Assembly (NCBI RefSeq): GCF_021462225.1
Contig: NC_061797.1
Location: 40,566,147-40,630,146 of the forward strand
DNA from: Girardinichthys multiradiatus
Lineage: Eukaryota > Chordata > Actinopteri > Cyprinodontiformes > Goodeidae
Direction of reading: 5' to 3'
Length of the DNA stretch: 64,000 bases
Every line of letters starts with the position of its first letter. Within the stretch, counting starts at the first letter, position 1. The position numbers and the translations under genes are program-made. The notes under the pieces were generated by a model that saw nothing but the letters and a program-made list of their open reading frames with translations, had not been told where the DNA came from and made no database searches. Shown one piece after another: positions 46,716 to 59,319 of this stretch.

Positions 46716-48883
46716 TAGAATACAGACTAAAAACACTTTTCTTACTGTAAGACTTAATGCCAGCCATACACCAGAGGACGGCAGAGTGGTTGATGATACC
46801 CAGCTTCATGTGGCTTGGCTTCTGATTGTGGCTGCTTTGGATGCAGGGGAGGGCTTAAACAGTGAGATTTGGGGCCCATTAAGCACTACAAAGCCTGCTT
46901 ATTTTCTCAATTCCACACCTCTCTTTGAATCATTCTGCAGTCTATGAATTGTGAGAGAGCAGGAGAAAACCAAGTCCGAAAGGCATCTTGCAACACACTT
47001 CAAAAATACCTCAAAACATTTTCAAAAGATGTAACTGACAGTTTTGACACAGATTCTCGGAAGCTAGTAAATATGACTTTAAATACACATAAGAAAAATC
47101 CTTCGACTCTATTCTGATGATCAAACCTGACAACCATGTCAGAAAAGAACAGGTATCCTAACAATCATTTAATATTTTTTAGTGCAATCTATTGTGTCAC
47201 TACACATAAGGATAAAGGATAAATCAAGTCTTAAAAATGTGTTTCTCCAACATTTCATCGAAAGAAAAACATCTACGTATGGTCTGCTCAGTTGTGTTTC
47301 CAGCAATATGCATCTCTTCACATGCCTGTGGTGTCCAGATCTTTTGAGCAGTCTCTGCAGCTAGACCCTGTGCATGGTATGATCCTCTTGGCAGCTAAAC
47401 ATGCTGCACGCTAATGAAGAGGTAATGAGCCAGCAGATCCCTGCTATCTGAATGGGAGCCACAGTGCAAAAGTTTACGTTCCCAGGACATGGAGGGAAAG
47501 CATGCCGAACAAGCTGCAGGATGAAAGCTAGGCCTGAGTCGGCCGCATAGATCTACAGCCACAGAGGGGATTACAGACACCTACTTCCAGCTTAGGCTGG
47601 AGTTTTTGAAGTTTGTGCATTGGAGGGGAGGGATCCCTTTGGCAGAGTCCTGTTTGATTCTGGTGGGAGTCCGTCTCTAATCCCCCCCTTCCAGTTCTCA
47701 CCTTCTGCCTGATCCACTGCAGCCTCTCATCCCCGTGGTCCAGGATCATTATCCACCTTGGCCAAGGGGCTCCTCCTCATTAATTTCCCTAAGCAGATTA
47801 CAGAGTGTGCGTTTGTTGTTGTTGTTTGAGCCATCTGATTTGCCTAAGCCCTTTGTTTTTTCATCTGGTTTACACTTTAATTCCCCCCGAATGAGTTTCA
47901 ATGATGGGGAGGATCAACCTGACACACTGGAAATGCAGCAGAGAATTTAAGAGTAGTGAGACTAACCCGAGGGAGTGGATGAATGAAGGAGAGTATTTCA
48001 CTTCTCTCCACTGCAGATTTAGTTGTTCAGTAGGAAAAGACAAGTCTTGATTTACCCTCAAGTTATCTCCTCAGAGTGGGGCTAAATACTATGTGGAGTA
48101 CTGGATAACAGGCTGCAATTGCTCAACCAATAAAGGCACATCTACCAAGCCAAATCGGACATAACTATCTCCCCATGTCCAAATACCTCTCTGAAAAATT
48201 AACCTGCAGATTAATGTCAGTTGGCAGGCCACACAAACTGAAATCAGGGCTGTTTTTACAACTCAAGGCTGGGATGCTGGGATGGGTGGTGGGGTCGGGT
48301 GGTGGTGGTGGGGGGGGGGACTGCTTGGTCACTCTGGTTTCTTCATCTTCTCTGTGTGACATCTCATTAGTAATAAACACAGACAGACCTGGATCCAACA
48401 GCACTTGGCAGTCCAGTACGCACTCCACTCTGATACACCTCTCACACATCATTATTGGCTGTTTGCCACATTGAGCAAAATATCACATCATTCATCCATC
48501 TCTTCATAAGGAAAGATGGCACATGGGTGAATTTGTTGACATAAGGTAGATTTCTCAGTCAAAAAAGAACACCAAGTATTGAAAGTATTTCATTGAAATT
48601 TTGCTATCAGTCAAGTAAGTGTTTCCATTGTCTCTTGCATTTTCTGGCTCTGGCTAAATATCAGCTTTAATGTGGAGGTGCTCCTATAACAAGGTTAAAG
48701 CAGGCCAAGGCATGTTCTACCAGCTATCACACATGGATATTGCCTGAACTCTTATCTGCTATCTTAAGCAAACATCTCTACACAACTGACTTTACACAAA
48801 CAATTTTAGTTGACCAATAAGACACAGCAGCCTTTCTGATTTCATTTGTCATTTTTGTTACATCACAGCTGCAACAAGTTTTT
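46716..48883. other. Noncoding; nothing recognised
   Basis: Mixed sequence with a G-rich run of ten at 48310-48319 and short ORFs. The part 47400-48480 is less AT-rich and might hold conserved elements, but no motif cluster stands out. Confidence 0.5.
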
Positions 48884-49413
48884 TTAATCCGTCCTTCTTT
48901 CCATTAATTCCAACCAGCATCAATTTTTACAGTTGAGCAAAAGATTTCCTATAGCATGATGCTGACCTCACCATGTTTCACATTGGGGATAGTATCTTAA
49001 GGGTTACATGATGTTAGTTTTCTGCCACACATAGCGTTTCACGTCTTCTACAAGGCACCTTTATCCTGACCTGTCTGCTGTGTTCCTTGGCCTTCATGAT
49101 GCTGTCTGTTCACTAGTATTCTCTAACAAACACGTGAAGCCTTCAAAGAACAGTCGTGTTTTTACTGACACTGAACTTCAAACAGGTACACTCAATTTTA
49201 TTTAGAAGTATCAGAGTCAAGGCGGCTAAATACAAATGCATGCCACACTTTTTTAGATGTTTATTTACAAAAAAATTCAAAAGCATTTATCAGTTTTATT
49301 TCACTTTCTGATTTTTCATTGCATTGTGTCACTTTATCACACAAAATCCCAAAGATAACACATTGATGATGTTTATGGAAAAGTTCAAGAAATACGAACA
49401 CTTATGAATGCTG
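48884..49413 (-). mobile_element. Tc1-like transposon, family B, truncated copy
   Basis: In minus orientation the sequence holds ATAGCATGATGCTGACC, ACCATGTTTCACATTGGGG, GTTTTCTGCCACACATAGCG, CTTGGCCTTCATGATGCTG and AATACAAATGCATGCCACAC, then ends CACTTATGAATGCTG before TA. It keeps one terminus and roughly the adjoining 500 bases; the other half is missing. It lies 2.2 kb from the copy at 45864-46715 in the opposite orientation. Confidence 0.8.
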
Positions 49414-50302
49414 TATTTAAGGTTAAATATTAGTGATTTTCTTTTTCTGAAAGACCATCTGGCAGGATAACAAAACTTTTACTAAGTTTATTTACTTGAA
49501 AATGGGTAAATCTTTGGAAAAACAAAAGGAGATTACAAAGTGAGACTCATGGAAAACAGTTGAGTAAACACAGTTCTGTTAAACCTATGATGTACACAGT
49601 TCAGCACTGAGCTGCACCTGGAAAACGTTGCGGGCTGTTTTGTCCGGACCAGCAATCACAGAATTATGTCTGTGTATATCTTCTCATTGTAGCGTCAAAG
49701 TGGCACGTTTGAATCACACACAAGCCTTTACTGCATGTGGCAACGGAACCTAGGAATTTTGTCTCAGTTTAGACTAGGACATAAATACACAAGCATAAAC
49801 TGTGATTTATGCATGTGCAAGCAAAGTATTTGTAAATGGCTCCCGTTTGTCTTAACTGCAAGTCTGGAGCGCTGACCACATCTGTGTTCTATAACCTGTT
49901 TATTTACTTCTATGAGCAATATGCTTTGTTTATCTCCATCTAGACCTAGACAAAACATTTTCTTTCACATTTATTTACCAAACTGACTATTTAAAGCATG
50001 TCAGCTAAGCTTTGAGAAAAAAAAAAACCTCCTTGATTTAATTTAATCAGTACCTACGTGGTTTGGTTGATATGCATATAACAAAGCTATTAGATAGCAG
50101 GATGCCGTCACAAATGTTATCATATCTCCCATAAATGCAAAGTGGTTGTTCTATGTGTTGCTTAACCATTAAATTACTTAACTTAAAATAATTCCTCAAG
50201 ATCAAGCAATCCACCGTGTATTCATTATCAACAACACGTTTTTATACAAATGCAGTTTTAAAAGCAAATAAATGCAGAATTCAGAAAAACCATTTAAAAG
50301 GG
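49414..50302. other. Noncoding; nothing recognised
   Basis: Mixed to AT-rich sequence without identified features, apart from the first copy of the SINE duplication at 50289-50302. Confidence 0.5.
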
Positions 50303-50652
50303 CTGCACGGTGGTGCAGTTGGTAGCACTGTTGCCTTGCAGCAAGAAGGTCCTGGGTTCGATTCCTGGCCGGGGGTCATGGAGTTTGCATGTTCTCCCCG
50401 TGCATGTGTGGGTTCTCACTGGGTACTCTGGCTTCCTCCCACAGTCCAAAGACATGCCTGTTAGGTTAATTGGTCTCTCTAAATTGCCCTTAGGTGTATG
50501 AATGAGTGTGTGCATGGTTGTTTGTGTGTTGCCCTGTGATGGACTGGTGACCTGTCCATGATGTACCCTGCCTCTCACCCATATCCATAGATAGGCACCA
50601 GCTCCCCTGCCACCCACTATGGAATAAGTGGTAGAAAATGACTGACTGACTG
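50303..50652 (+). mobile_element. tRNA-like SINE with 14-bp target duplication
   Basis: The 5-prime part has polymerase III promoter boxes: an A-box-like GGTGCAGTTGGTAGCAC at 50313-50329 and a B box GGTTCGATTCC at 50355-50365. The middle contains GGAGTTTGCATGTTC and CCCCGTGCATG, common in fish dispersed repeats. It ends in TGAC tandem repeats. ACCATTTAAAAGGG is duplicated exactly at 50289-50302 and 50653-50666, which shows target-primed insertion. It is not a functional tRNA gene because the acceptor stem and anticodon arm are absent. Confidence 0.85.
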
Positions 50653-50759
50653 ACCATTTAAAAGGGTTTACAAATACATGTATCATTGAAATTATTTTGA
50701 AATAAAATTATTAGATAGAATAACACTGAAGGTACTGGGCTATTTTATTAATCCATTGT

Positions 50760-50797
50760 AATATAATATAATATAATATAATATAATATAATATAAT
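50760..50797. repeat. AATAT microsatellite
   Basis: About seven tandem five-base units of the AATAT type, followed by further AT-rich sequence to about 50900. Confidence 0.95.
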
Positions 50798-52919
50798 TAT
50801 TCATATACAAGTAATAATGTAACATAACCTTAAGTTACATAAATCTAGTTGCAATAACATTATTCATAGTAATAATATAATATTAATTATTAATAATAAA
50901 GTCGGCAGTTCACAGCCACAGTTGTATGTCATTTTAAGTCATCCAGGGCATTCCAATAATACACGCATTCACAGAAAGCTATTTTTTTCCTCAGTTTTGA
51001 CATGACATCTTCTACTCTCTTTTTTATAACATTTTAGTATTACATGAACATTGTGCTGTGCGTATTGACTACTCATGACATCCACTGGATAAAATATGTA
51101 CCTAAGATTTTTTGGGATCGGTCTTACCGGTCTTTTCCTTTTTTGTTTTACAATTTGCTCAGATCAATGTTACTAGAACATGTTTACTACATAAAAAAAG
51201 ACAAATATGTTCGACTGAGCTTAACTGATGCATACAGAATACTGAATTAACTTGAATCTGATAAAACCTGTTTATGTACAGTGAAAATAGACCATGTGTC
51301 TCTGCTTTTGCTTACAAAGGTAAACAATAGGTTTAACGTTTTACAAAGCTCAGCATGTCAAAATGTTCTTCTTTTAAGCAAAGAAAGAGTGACAGTAGGG
51401 ATTGGGAAGAGGGTGACCAGTAACCACACTGGGTTTTGTGGTGAAGAGAAGCGACGAGCATTGCTCCCTTGTGGCCTCACACCACCGAACCGGCAAATTC
51501 TGTAATTTCTGAATGAAAATCAGTAGTCATGGAAATTTAATAAGTGCCACTGCTTTGTGTTTACCCACAAAGCTCAGGCCTGTTGCTGGGAGGCACATGT
51601 GTGATGATTTACCTGCAGACACTCATTTGTCGTTTACTGAGGCAGACAGAGGGAAGTCCCTCTTAATGCTGCCTTTCTCTGTGCCAGCGAGGGAGCTGTG
51701 ACCCCAGGGGCTGTGCCGCTCTAGCCAATATAGACTCTGTACATCCTGAGGGGGAATAATATGTAGGGCCGGTCCAATCCCATCTCTTTTCCCCTCCCTC
51801 CTTTTCCTCTCTTTACCTCCCTTCAAAGGCCATGCTCAGCTGCTCCTGCCAGGCTACAGAGCTCTTTAACTTAAAAGGACAGCGATACTCATTTGAAATT
51901 GCAGCCTTTGCTCCCTTGTCCCCCGTTTTTCAGAGACTGGCTTCTGCTGGCTGCGCCACACTGAGCAGTACTCTGCCATGACAACTAAATATGCCCCCTA
52001 ATACCACTTCATAAAGCCAAGGAGTATCCTCCAGGCAAGAAGCTGTAAATTAAAGGCATAAATGTTGCCTTCATGGTAAGCGCAAAGAGTGAACCTTCCG
52101 CTAAAATGACAGGAATGGCTTAACAGAGCAGGCTAACTGATACCTTAAGCAGGCATAATTTATAGGGGCGTCCTGTGGTGAGAAATAAACGGGTCTCCTG
52201 GTTATAAAGAACATGCTGCTTTGTGTGTGTGTTTAGGTTTCTGTAGGTGTGTGTTTGTGTGGAAGCAATGGTTTTATCAACAAGTATAAAGGAACATGTC
52301 AGCTACTGGGTGAAAATAGAGATAAATGATGTTTTTTTGTTGTTAAGTGGATACTGACAATGGTAGAAAATTTTTACCTGAAGTGTGCGTTGACAACACA
52401 ACAAAGTACACCCACTCACCCAGCAGGTGAGATATATTTATGCATCTTACTTGCTGTGGGAAACATATAAAAATATATATACATCACTTATTTCTAGGAA
52501 GTAGAAACAATGAGTGTATTTCAATTTTAACTGTCATCACACATCACTGTCCATCATGGTCACATAAACACTTTTTGTCAGTCTCATAAACATTTCAGCT
52601 GTCCTCCCCACCAGTTTCCTTGTCATCATTCATTTTCTAAAAGGAGGATCCTATAAAAATGACAGCAGAGGAGAAGAATAAATCATATTTCTTCCAACTT
52701 CCCCAAACAAATGTAGGTAAGAAAAAGCTTGTTTATTTAGACTTTATGTTGTACAGAGAAGTTTATAGCCTTAAAATCTGATAACAGAAGATGACCAATA
52801 ATGGAAAAGCTTTTTAGTCAGTTTATTTAACCTTCTCTGCTTCAGTTCACTGATTCTTCTTTTACATCTTCTAGTTCCTTCCTGTCTTTGATTTTGTGAC
52901 AAGGCTTCTCTGTTTATTA
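50798..52919. other. Noncoding; nothing recognised
   Basis: AT-rich at first, then mixed from 51280 to 52200 without a recognisable exon, and AT-rich again to the end. A TG run lies at 52221-52260. Confidence 0.5.
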
Positions 52920-53586
52920 CACTACTGTGAAAAGTATTTGCCTCTTTAGAAATTTATTCTGTTTTTGCTTTTTTTTTTTCCCACTTAAAAGATCACCAAT
53001 CATATTCAATATCTGAAAAAGATAACCCTAGTAATGGGAAAAGGCAGTTTTCAGATGATGATTTCATTTATTAAGGGAAAGAAAAACATCCGGACATTTG
53101 TGAAAAGGTGATTACCAAGACATTTCTAAGGTTTTGGTCCTCCAGCACCATTATCCACAAATTGAGAAAACATGGAACAGAGTGAAACCTCCCAGAAGAG
53201 GGCTACCAAAATTACTCAAAGAGTTCATTAACAACTCACACAGGAGGTCACAGCGCATTCATCGTCGAAAAACCCTCTGATGTGGCTCAGTTAAAACACT
53301 TTTGAAAAAACACTGAGCAAAAATTTCTCCCCAGCAATGAAAAAGACAGAGACAATTGCTTGATGGGGCTTGATTGCTTTCAAGGGTTGCCCAACCACTT
53401 ACTTGATTTAGAGGCAATTACCTTGTTCCCGTAATAAATGAAATCAGCAATTAAAGCTGCATCATGCATTTGCTCAGGTATTTTTGTCTGATTTCAACAT
53501 CAGTTTGACGTTCTGAAACATTTAACTGTAACAAAAAAGCAAAAACAGGAAATCTGTACCGGGGCAAGTACTGTTTTACAAAACTG
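52920..53586. mobile_element. Tc1-like element, family C, internally deleted
   Basis: The 667-bp element is flanked by TA at 52918-52919 and 53587-53588. Its ends share long inverted sequence: near AAAGTATTTGCC and TTCTGTTTTTGC at the left, and GCAAAAACAGGAAATCTG and GGGGCAAGTACTG at the right. The centre (53120-53290) retains pieces of transposase-like DNA such as CACCATTATCCACAAATTG, CAAATTGAGAAAACATGG and GTCACAGCGCATTCATCG. This shows how an autonomous element became a short nonautonomous one. It is the same family that hosts the LTR and DIRS nest. Confidence 0.8.
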
Positions 53587-54351
53587 TATGTAGCCATCAT
53601 TTAAACACTAAGTTGTTTGGTGACAGAGCAGTTCCTTATTTCTTTTCTCTTTTTAACATGTTACAGAGGTCTAAGTGTTATGCTTGCTGTGACAGAGGGG
53701 GCGAGATAGGGGGGCAAACAGACACACCGTGGAAGGATGCCCGGTATCTCTGAGGGGATGTTTGGCTTTGTAATTTCACCCTTGGAATTCGTGATTACAA
53801 ACGGGACAACTTTTTTTAATTTTCTCTTTTGTCTGGATTCAGTTGGCTGACAGTCTGCCCCAGCAGCCAGGCCTTTTAATCAATCACCTAGATAATCAAA
53901 TGTCACTGGGTATCTGCTCCATGTAATTACTTTTGCAATTAAAAATCAATCTCCAGTCACCCCGTCTAATTAGAGGGATGGGCAGATCTTCATCTAGATT
54001 GATTTTATAATACATATTGACTTCAAATGCCACAACATTGCCATATTCTCTCATTTTCATGCTGTGGCGCATCAAAACAAAATGCCAGAGATTATGGGGA
54101 CGTGCAGCACGGGGTTGTTCCAATTCTAAGTACCAGGAAAAGGTCTGCTGTTAAGGAAAGGTTCACCTTGCTTGCATGTCTGTGCTGACAACACCCATTC
54201 TCTCAACTGAAATTGAAAAGGGAAGAGAGATAAGTGGTGGTCCAACAATTTACATGATAGGCACAAACTAGTAAAGGAAGTAGTCAGATCTTATGCCACA
54301 CTGTACTTTACCATAATACCTGTTGTCATCCTAGTAACTGATTAAGGTTTT
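53587..54351. other. Noncoding; possible conserved block 53860-54125
   Basis: The block 53860-54125 has CATGTAATTAC, GCAATTAAAAATCAATC and GTCTAATTAGAGGG, all with homeodomain-type AATTA cores, and no repeat match. It is a candidate enhancer by composition only. The rest shows nothing. Confidence 0.4.
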
Positions 54352-54430
54352 AATGCTTTGCAAAAGTATTATAACCCTAACTTTCATAACCCTTAACTAT
54401 TCCAATGTGTTTTATTTGGATTTTATTTAA
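54352..54430 (-). mobile_element. Tc1-like family B terminal fragment
   Basis: The sequence TGCTTTGCAAAAGTATTATA and then TGTGTTTTATTTGGATTTTA correspond to one terminus of the family B element. Only about 80 bases remain. Confidence 0.5.
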
Positions 54431-54675
54431 ATGGCCTGCACTTTTATAGCGCTGTCCGAGGACCCCAAAGCACTTTACACAACAGTCAGTCATTCACCCT
54501 TTCATACACTGACAATGGCAGGCTACACTGAAGCCACAGGTGCCTTGTGGCAGACTGACAGAAGTAAGGCTGCCATACAATTGGCGCCACCAAGCAGACA
54601 AGGTGAGAGAAGTGTCTTGGTAGGCGATCCCCTACCACCGTCACCACATGTGATACACATGTATTTCCTAAATGT
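54431..54675. repeat. Common fish interspersed repeat, unclassified
   Basis: The stretch reads ATGGCCTGCACTTTTATAGC, GGACCCCAAAGCACTTTACA, GTCATTCACCC and TTGGCGCCACC. It resembles a dispersed fish repeat of unclear class that is often found beside other mobile elements. No coding potential is visible. It needs library confirmation. Confidence 0.55.
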
Positions 54676-54839
54676 TTGATTTTGACTTAATTTAAAAAGT
54701 GACACTTCTGGAGTCTCTAATTCACATCTGTTGTCTCTTTTCAGCTTCTGACCTGCAAAATAACAGTATAAACAGCCTAGACTATTCATTTCATAAACTG
54801 CCAAGTCAATTAAACAAGGCTATAATGAATACTGAATGT

Positions 54840-55822
54840 TGTGGGGCTGTCATGGTTGACACGCCTCTTCAACATTGCGTGGCGGTCGGGGACAGTGCCT
54901 CTGGACTGGCAGACTGGGGTGGTGGTCCCCCTTCATAAGAAAGGTGACTGGAGGGTGTGTTCCAACTACAGTGGGATCACACTCCTCAGCCTCCCTGGAA
55001 AGGCCTACACCAGGGTATTGGAAAGGAGAGTCCGGTCGATAGTCGAACCGCGGCTTCAGGAGGAGCAGTGTGGTTTTCGTCCCCCTCTAGCCAAGACCTA
55101 CAGCATGCGCTGGGATGAGGATCAGCTCCTCCAAGTCCGAGGCCATGGTTCTCGACCGGAAAAGGGTGGCTTGTCCTCTTCAGGTTGGAGGGGGTTTTCT
55201 GCCTCAAGTGGAGGAGTTTAAGTATCTCGGGGTCTTGTTCACGAGTGAGGAAGAATGGAGCGGGAGATCGACAGACAGATCGGTGCGGCTGCCACATCAA
55301 TGGGGGCGCTGTGCCGGTCCGTTGTGGTGAAGAGAGAGCTGAGCCAAAAAGCGAAGCTCTCGATTTACCGGTCGGTCTACGTTCCTACCCTCACCTATGG
55401 CCATGAACCAAAAGAACGAGATCCCAGATACAAGCGGCTGAAATGAGTTTTCTCCATAGGGTGGCCGGGCACTCCCTTAGAGATAGGGTGAGGAGCTCGG
55501 CCATCAGGGATGGGCTCGGAGTAGAGCCGCTGCTCCTCTACATCAAAAGGAGCCAGTTAAGGGTGACTCAGGCATCTATACCGGATGCCTCCTGGACGCC
55601 TTCCTCGGGAGGTGTTCCAGGCACGTCCCACCGGGGGGAAGCCCAGGAGACGGCCAAGGACACGCTGGAGGGACTATGTCTCTCGGCTGGCCTGGGACAC
55701 CTCGGGCTCCCCCCGGAAGAGCTGGAGGAGGTGTCTGGGGAAAAGGACGTCTGGGCGTCTCTGCTGAGTCTGCTGCACCCGCGACCCGTTCCCGGATAAA
55801 GCGGAAGAGTACGAGTATAATG
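54840..55822 (+). pseudogene. Rex3 (RTE-clade) reverse transcriptase, internally deleted
   Basis: The N-terminal part reads LFNIAWRSGTVPLDWQTGVV, then SNYSGITLLSLPGKAY and VEPRLQEEQCGFRP, matching the fingers region of Rex3. TGGCAGACTGGGGTGGTGGT at 54908-54927 is a very conserved Rex3 stretch. After about 55090 the coding jumps directly to SKSEAMVLDRKRVACPL and VEEFKYLGVLFTSE, so the palm with the catalytic FADD is missing. Three further frame changes follow before the end at 55797 (HPRPVPG) and a tail with TAAAGCGGAAGAG. The copy is 5-prime truncated and inactive. Confidence 0.85.
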
Positions 55823-55977
55823 AATACACAAAAACATCCAATGTATTGTTCTATGTATTTACAGTTTTCTTATTTTTTCTTGCATGTTTGGTCTAAGCTT
55901 GGTGCACTATTTTAATTGTTGTGATTTAATTTTAGTTTTGAAGCCGATCACAAGACCCCACACTTTTGGAAACCACT

Positions 55978-57360
55978 GAAAAACGAACACAAAGTATATC
56001 ATAATAATAATATGTAAAAGGTTTCATGGCTTTTCACTTTTTTAACAAATTGAAATATGTATTTCTATGTATTTAGCCCTCATTACTTTGACACCCTCAA
56101 ATAAACTCAAGTGCAACCAACTGTCTTATTAAATCACTAATTAATTTAATAGACCTGTGTGTAATTAATCTCAATAAAAAAAAAAAAAAAGTGTTCTATG
56201 AAGGGTTCAGATATTTTTTTAGAGACCAAAGAGCATCATGAAGATCAAAAATAATGCCAAACCAGTCAGTCATAAAGTTATGAAGAATTTTAAAGTTTTG
56301 CTACGTACTAGAAAATATCCAAACTTTTGGACATTCACAAAGATCTATTTAGTCAGTCATCCGGATATAGAAAGTGTATGGCATGACTGCAAACCTACCA
56401 AGATAAACCCATTGACTGACATGCTGGCCAAGCAGACCTATAATCAGAGAAGCAGCAAAGAGGCCAACAGTAACTCTGGAGGAACTCCACAGATCTATCG
56501 CTTAGGTGAAAGAATGTGTTGACACAACAATAAAATTGGTGCTGCACTCTACAAATCTGGCCTTTCTGGAAGAGAGGCAAGGCAAAAACCTTTTTTGAAA
56601 GGAAGCCATATAAAGTCCTGTTTGCAGTTTGCCTCATGCCATGTTGGGGACACATTAGACATGTGTTAGAACTTGCTCTGGTCATATTAAAACTGAACTT
56701 CTCAATTGACATACAAATGGTATGTGTGAAATAAAACCTTAGCACAACATTCCCACATTAAAACATAGTGGTGACAGAATCATACTGTGGAGATACTTTC
56801 CTTTAGCAAGTGCAGAGAAGCTTGTATGAATCGTTGGGAAGATGGTTAGGGTTAAATACAGGTTATTACTGGAAAACAGTGTGTTAGAGGTTAGAAAAAA
56901 TTTGGGACTGTGTCAGAGGCAGACTGTGTCCAGCAGGAGAGCAACTCTAAGCATTTAATTGATCGTAAATTTTATAGCAAAGCATATTCAAGTGTTAGAA
57001 AAGTCAAAGTCCGGCTCGAAATCAAAGTTGGAGTCTGGAGCAGGACTTCAAAATCCTTCTTCATAGAAACACTCTTTAACCAGCCTGAGAGAACTTGGGC
57101 TAATATTTAAAGAAGACTTGCCAAGAATTATGGTAGATACATACCTCAAAAGAATGGCTGCTGTTTCTGCAGTGAAATGTGGTCATTCAAAACACTGAAT
57201 CAAAGGGTGGCAAATAAAAATATATTTTTTATATTTTTATTTGTAAAGAAACCCTTACAAATATGCAATAATTTATGTTGGTCTATCACATAAAATCCTA
57301 TTAAACTTCACACAATATTGAGGTTGTAATGTCACAAAACATGAGAGTTCAAGTGGCACT
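55978..57360 (+). mobile_element. Tc1-like transposon, family B, near full-length decayed copy
   Basis: Plus-orientation landmarks in order: GCAAACCTACCAAGATAAAC, CAGTAACTCTGGAGGAACTC, TCTACAAATCTGGCC, AGTCCTGTTTGCAGTTTGCC, CTTGTATGAATCG and GGTCTATCACATAAAATCC, ending near AGTTCAAGTGGCACTATT. At about 1.38 kb it is the longest family B copy here. Stops and frameshifts prevent expression of transposase. Confidence 0.75.
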
Positions 57361-59319
57361 ATTTATGGGAGGACAAATGGCTCCAATGCAACAGTGACAT
57401 CTACAAAGAGATAGCACTTCAGAGGAGTCTTCCAATAACAGAAATAAAGGCCTCCATGGCCTACATGGGCAAATCAACTTCACTACAGTCCTGTTGTTCA
57501 GCATTTTCATTTTTCAATGTTCCCAGGAAAGAAACAGATGTGTCCATCTGGAAGACATCGTAATGGCCTGGGTGCCCGCTGGCGGGGACAGACGTGTGGC
57601 AGCCGTGTGTGCACGTTGCCCCACCATGTGTCTTTCTGCCTCTCATCTCCACCTTGTTGCCTTCAGGGAGACTTACAGCACTGACAGGTCCAATAATGAA
57701 GCTTTCCGATGTAGGCTTATTTAGACACATGCGCGGAAGCCTTCATACACACAGAGCCACGTACGGTGAAACATACAGAAAAACAAAATACACATACAGG
57801 CACACGCTACCAGTCACAGCCTCAGGGAAAGTGCCACTCATTCACACAGGCAAAACAGTGGAGCCTACAGGGAGACATGAACCTTAAGGACCAGCTGTGT
57901 GCGGAACCTTGAGAACAACAGAATGCAAAATAACTGAAAAAGGCTGCCACAGGCTTGTAATACAAATATGTACACAGCTAATTACTTTACTAATGTATTT
58001 TGAGGCCTCTCACTTGATTGCAGCTACTTCTCCTGTGTGATTACACTGACTGTAATGGATGGTTTCTCCTCTATTATGTCCATAAGTGATTCATTTTGTC
58101 AATAACAGATGTGATGAGGAGTCTCCTTTCGCTCATTGCTGATAATGAAGAGCTCTGAAGTCTGTAATATTTATCCAGAACTGGTCAAGTGATCATGAAA
58201 GAAAAAAAAAAAAACTTTGCAACCATGGAGGAAGCTGTAACAAGTTATCAAGTAAACAAAAAGCCCATACTATACTGTATTGTCCCCTTGCAGTACAGGG
58301 GGAGTGATTTAACCTGTTTAAGTCCAGTGTTGTCTTCTAGAGAGACCAGTAATAAGGGCAGCGCTTATCATGTGTTGCCTCCAGCCACCAGCACCTCCAC
58401 TGGAGCGGCTCACTCAGAAGGAAAGGGGAGAGGAGAGCCCACCACTGCTGAGAAGTAATTAATCACTATGGAGTGGGAGCTGTCAAATCCCCAGGTCTTT
58501 TGAACTGATAATGCTGCCCACCACAATTTAACCTGATGGAGATGAGATTTTCTTTTCACCTCTGGCAAAAAAGAGACAAATAAAGTGGAGGAGAAAAATA
58601 GAAAAGAGCAAAGGAGGGCGACGAGTAAATATATTTTTTGAACAACAACAGCCAGTTTTGTACTTAATGATTGCCTTGCTCCTCTTAAATCTGACGTCCT
58701 TATCAAGTCTAAGTGTCCCGATCAATACTTTTCCTCTCTGGCATTCCTGAAATAGCTCACATATCAGCTCTATCCAGCAACCCCCTGCCGCCCCACCACT
58801 CTTCCTCGCTCTGTTACGGCACCATCTGTTATTATAGCCTGATCACTCTCTCTGCAAGTCAGACAGAAGATATTGTCAATATTTGTTCTGATACAAAAGT
58901 TATGCCTATTGCTATGCACTTTCAACTTCAATGTTAGTGCATCAGAACAGATTTTATCAGCTTACTCCTGTATTTATCAGCCAAGGATGTCAATAATAGC
59001 TGTCACGCTTTGTTATAAATCAAAACAAAATTCAAAATCACGCTTTTTTATTGCTACTTACTTTGCTAAATGTTCAATTTGACACAACTTCTGGTGGATA
59101 GGAACAATGTCTTTGAGGAAACAAAAAGAAGCTATGAATACAAAAACAGAAATTTAAGGCAAAGAAACAATTTTTGAATGATTCCTTTTATAGAGATTTA
59201 CCTGTGTCCAAACTTTTATCAGGTTGCAAACTGATGAAACATGCAACTGAAAAATGAAAACACACAAACAGAAAATCGTGGTGTTTGATGTGCGGCTCAT
59301 GTTGTTTTTTTGTCACAGC
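57361..59319. other. Noncoding; nothing recognised
   Basis: Mixed sequence. The parts 57480-57740 and 58440-58740 are less AT-rich and could contain regulatory elements. No exon was identified. Confidence 0.5.

Noticed and set aside
46693..46947. 84-codon ORF running out of the Tc1-like copy
   Set aside because: It starts inside the transposon terminus and no family is recognisable; probably chance.
50303..50380. Possible tRNA gene
   Set aside because: The A and B boxes are present but the cloverleaf is not; exact flanking duplication and tail show a SINE.
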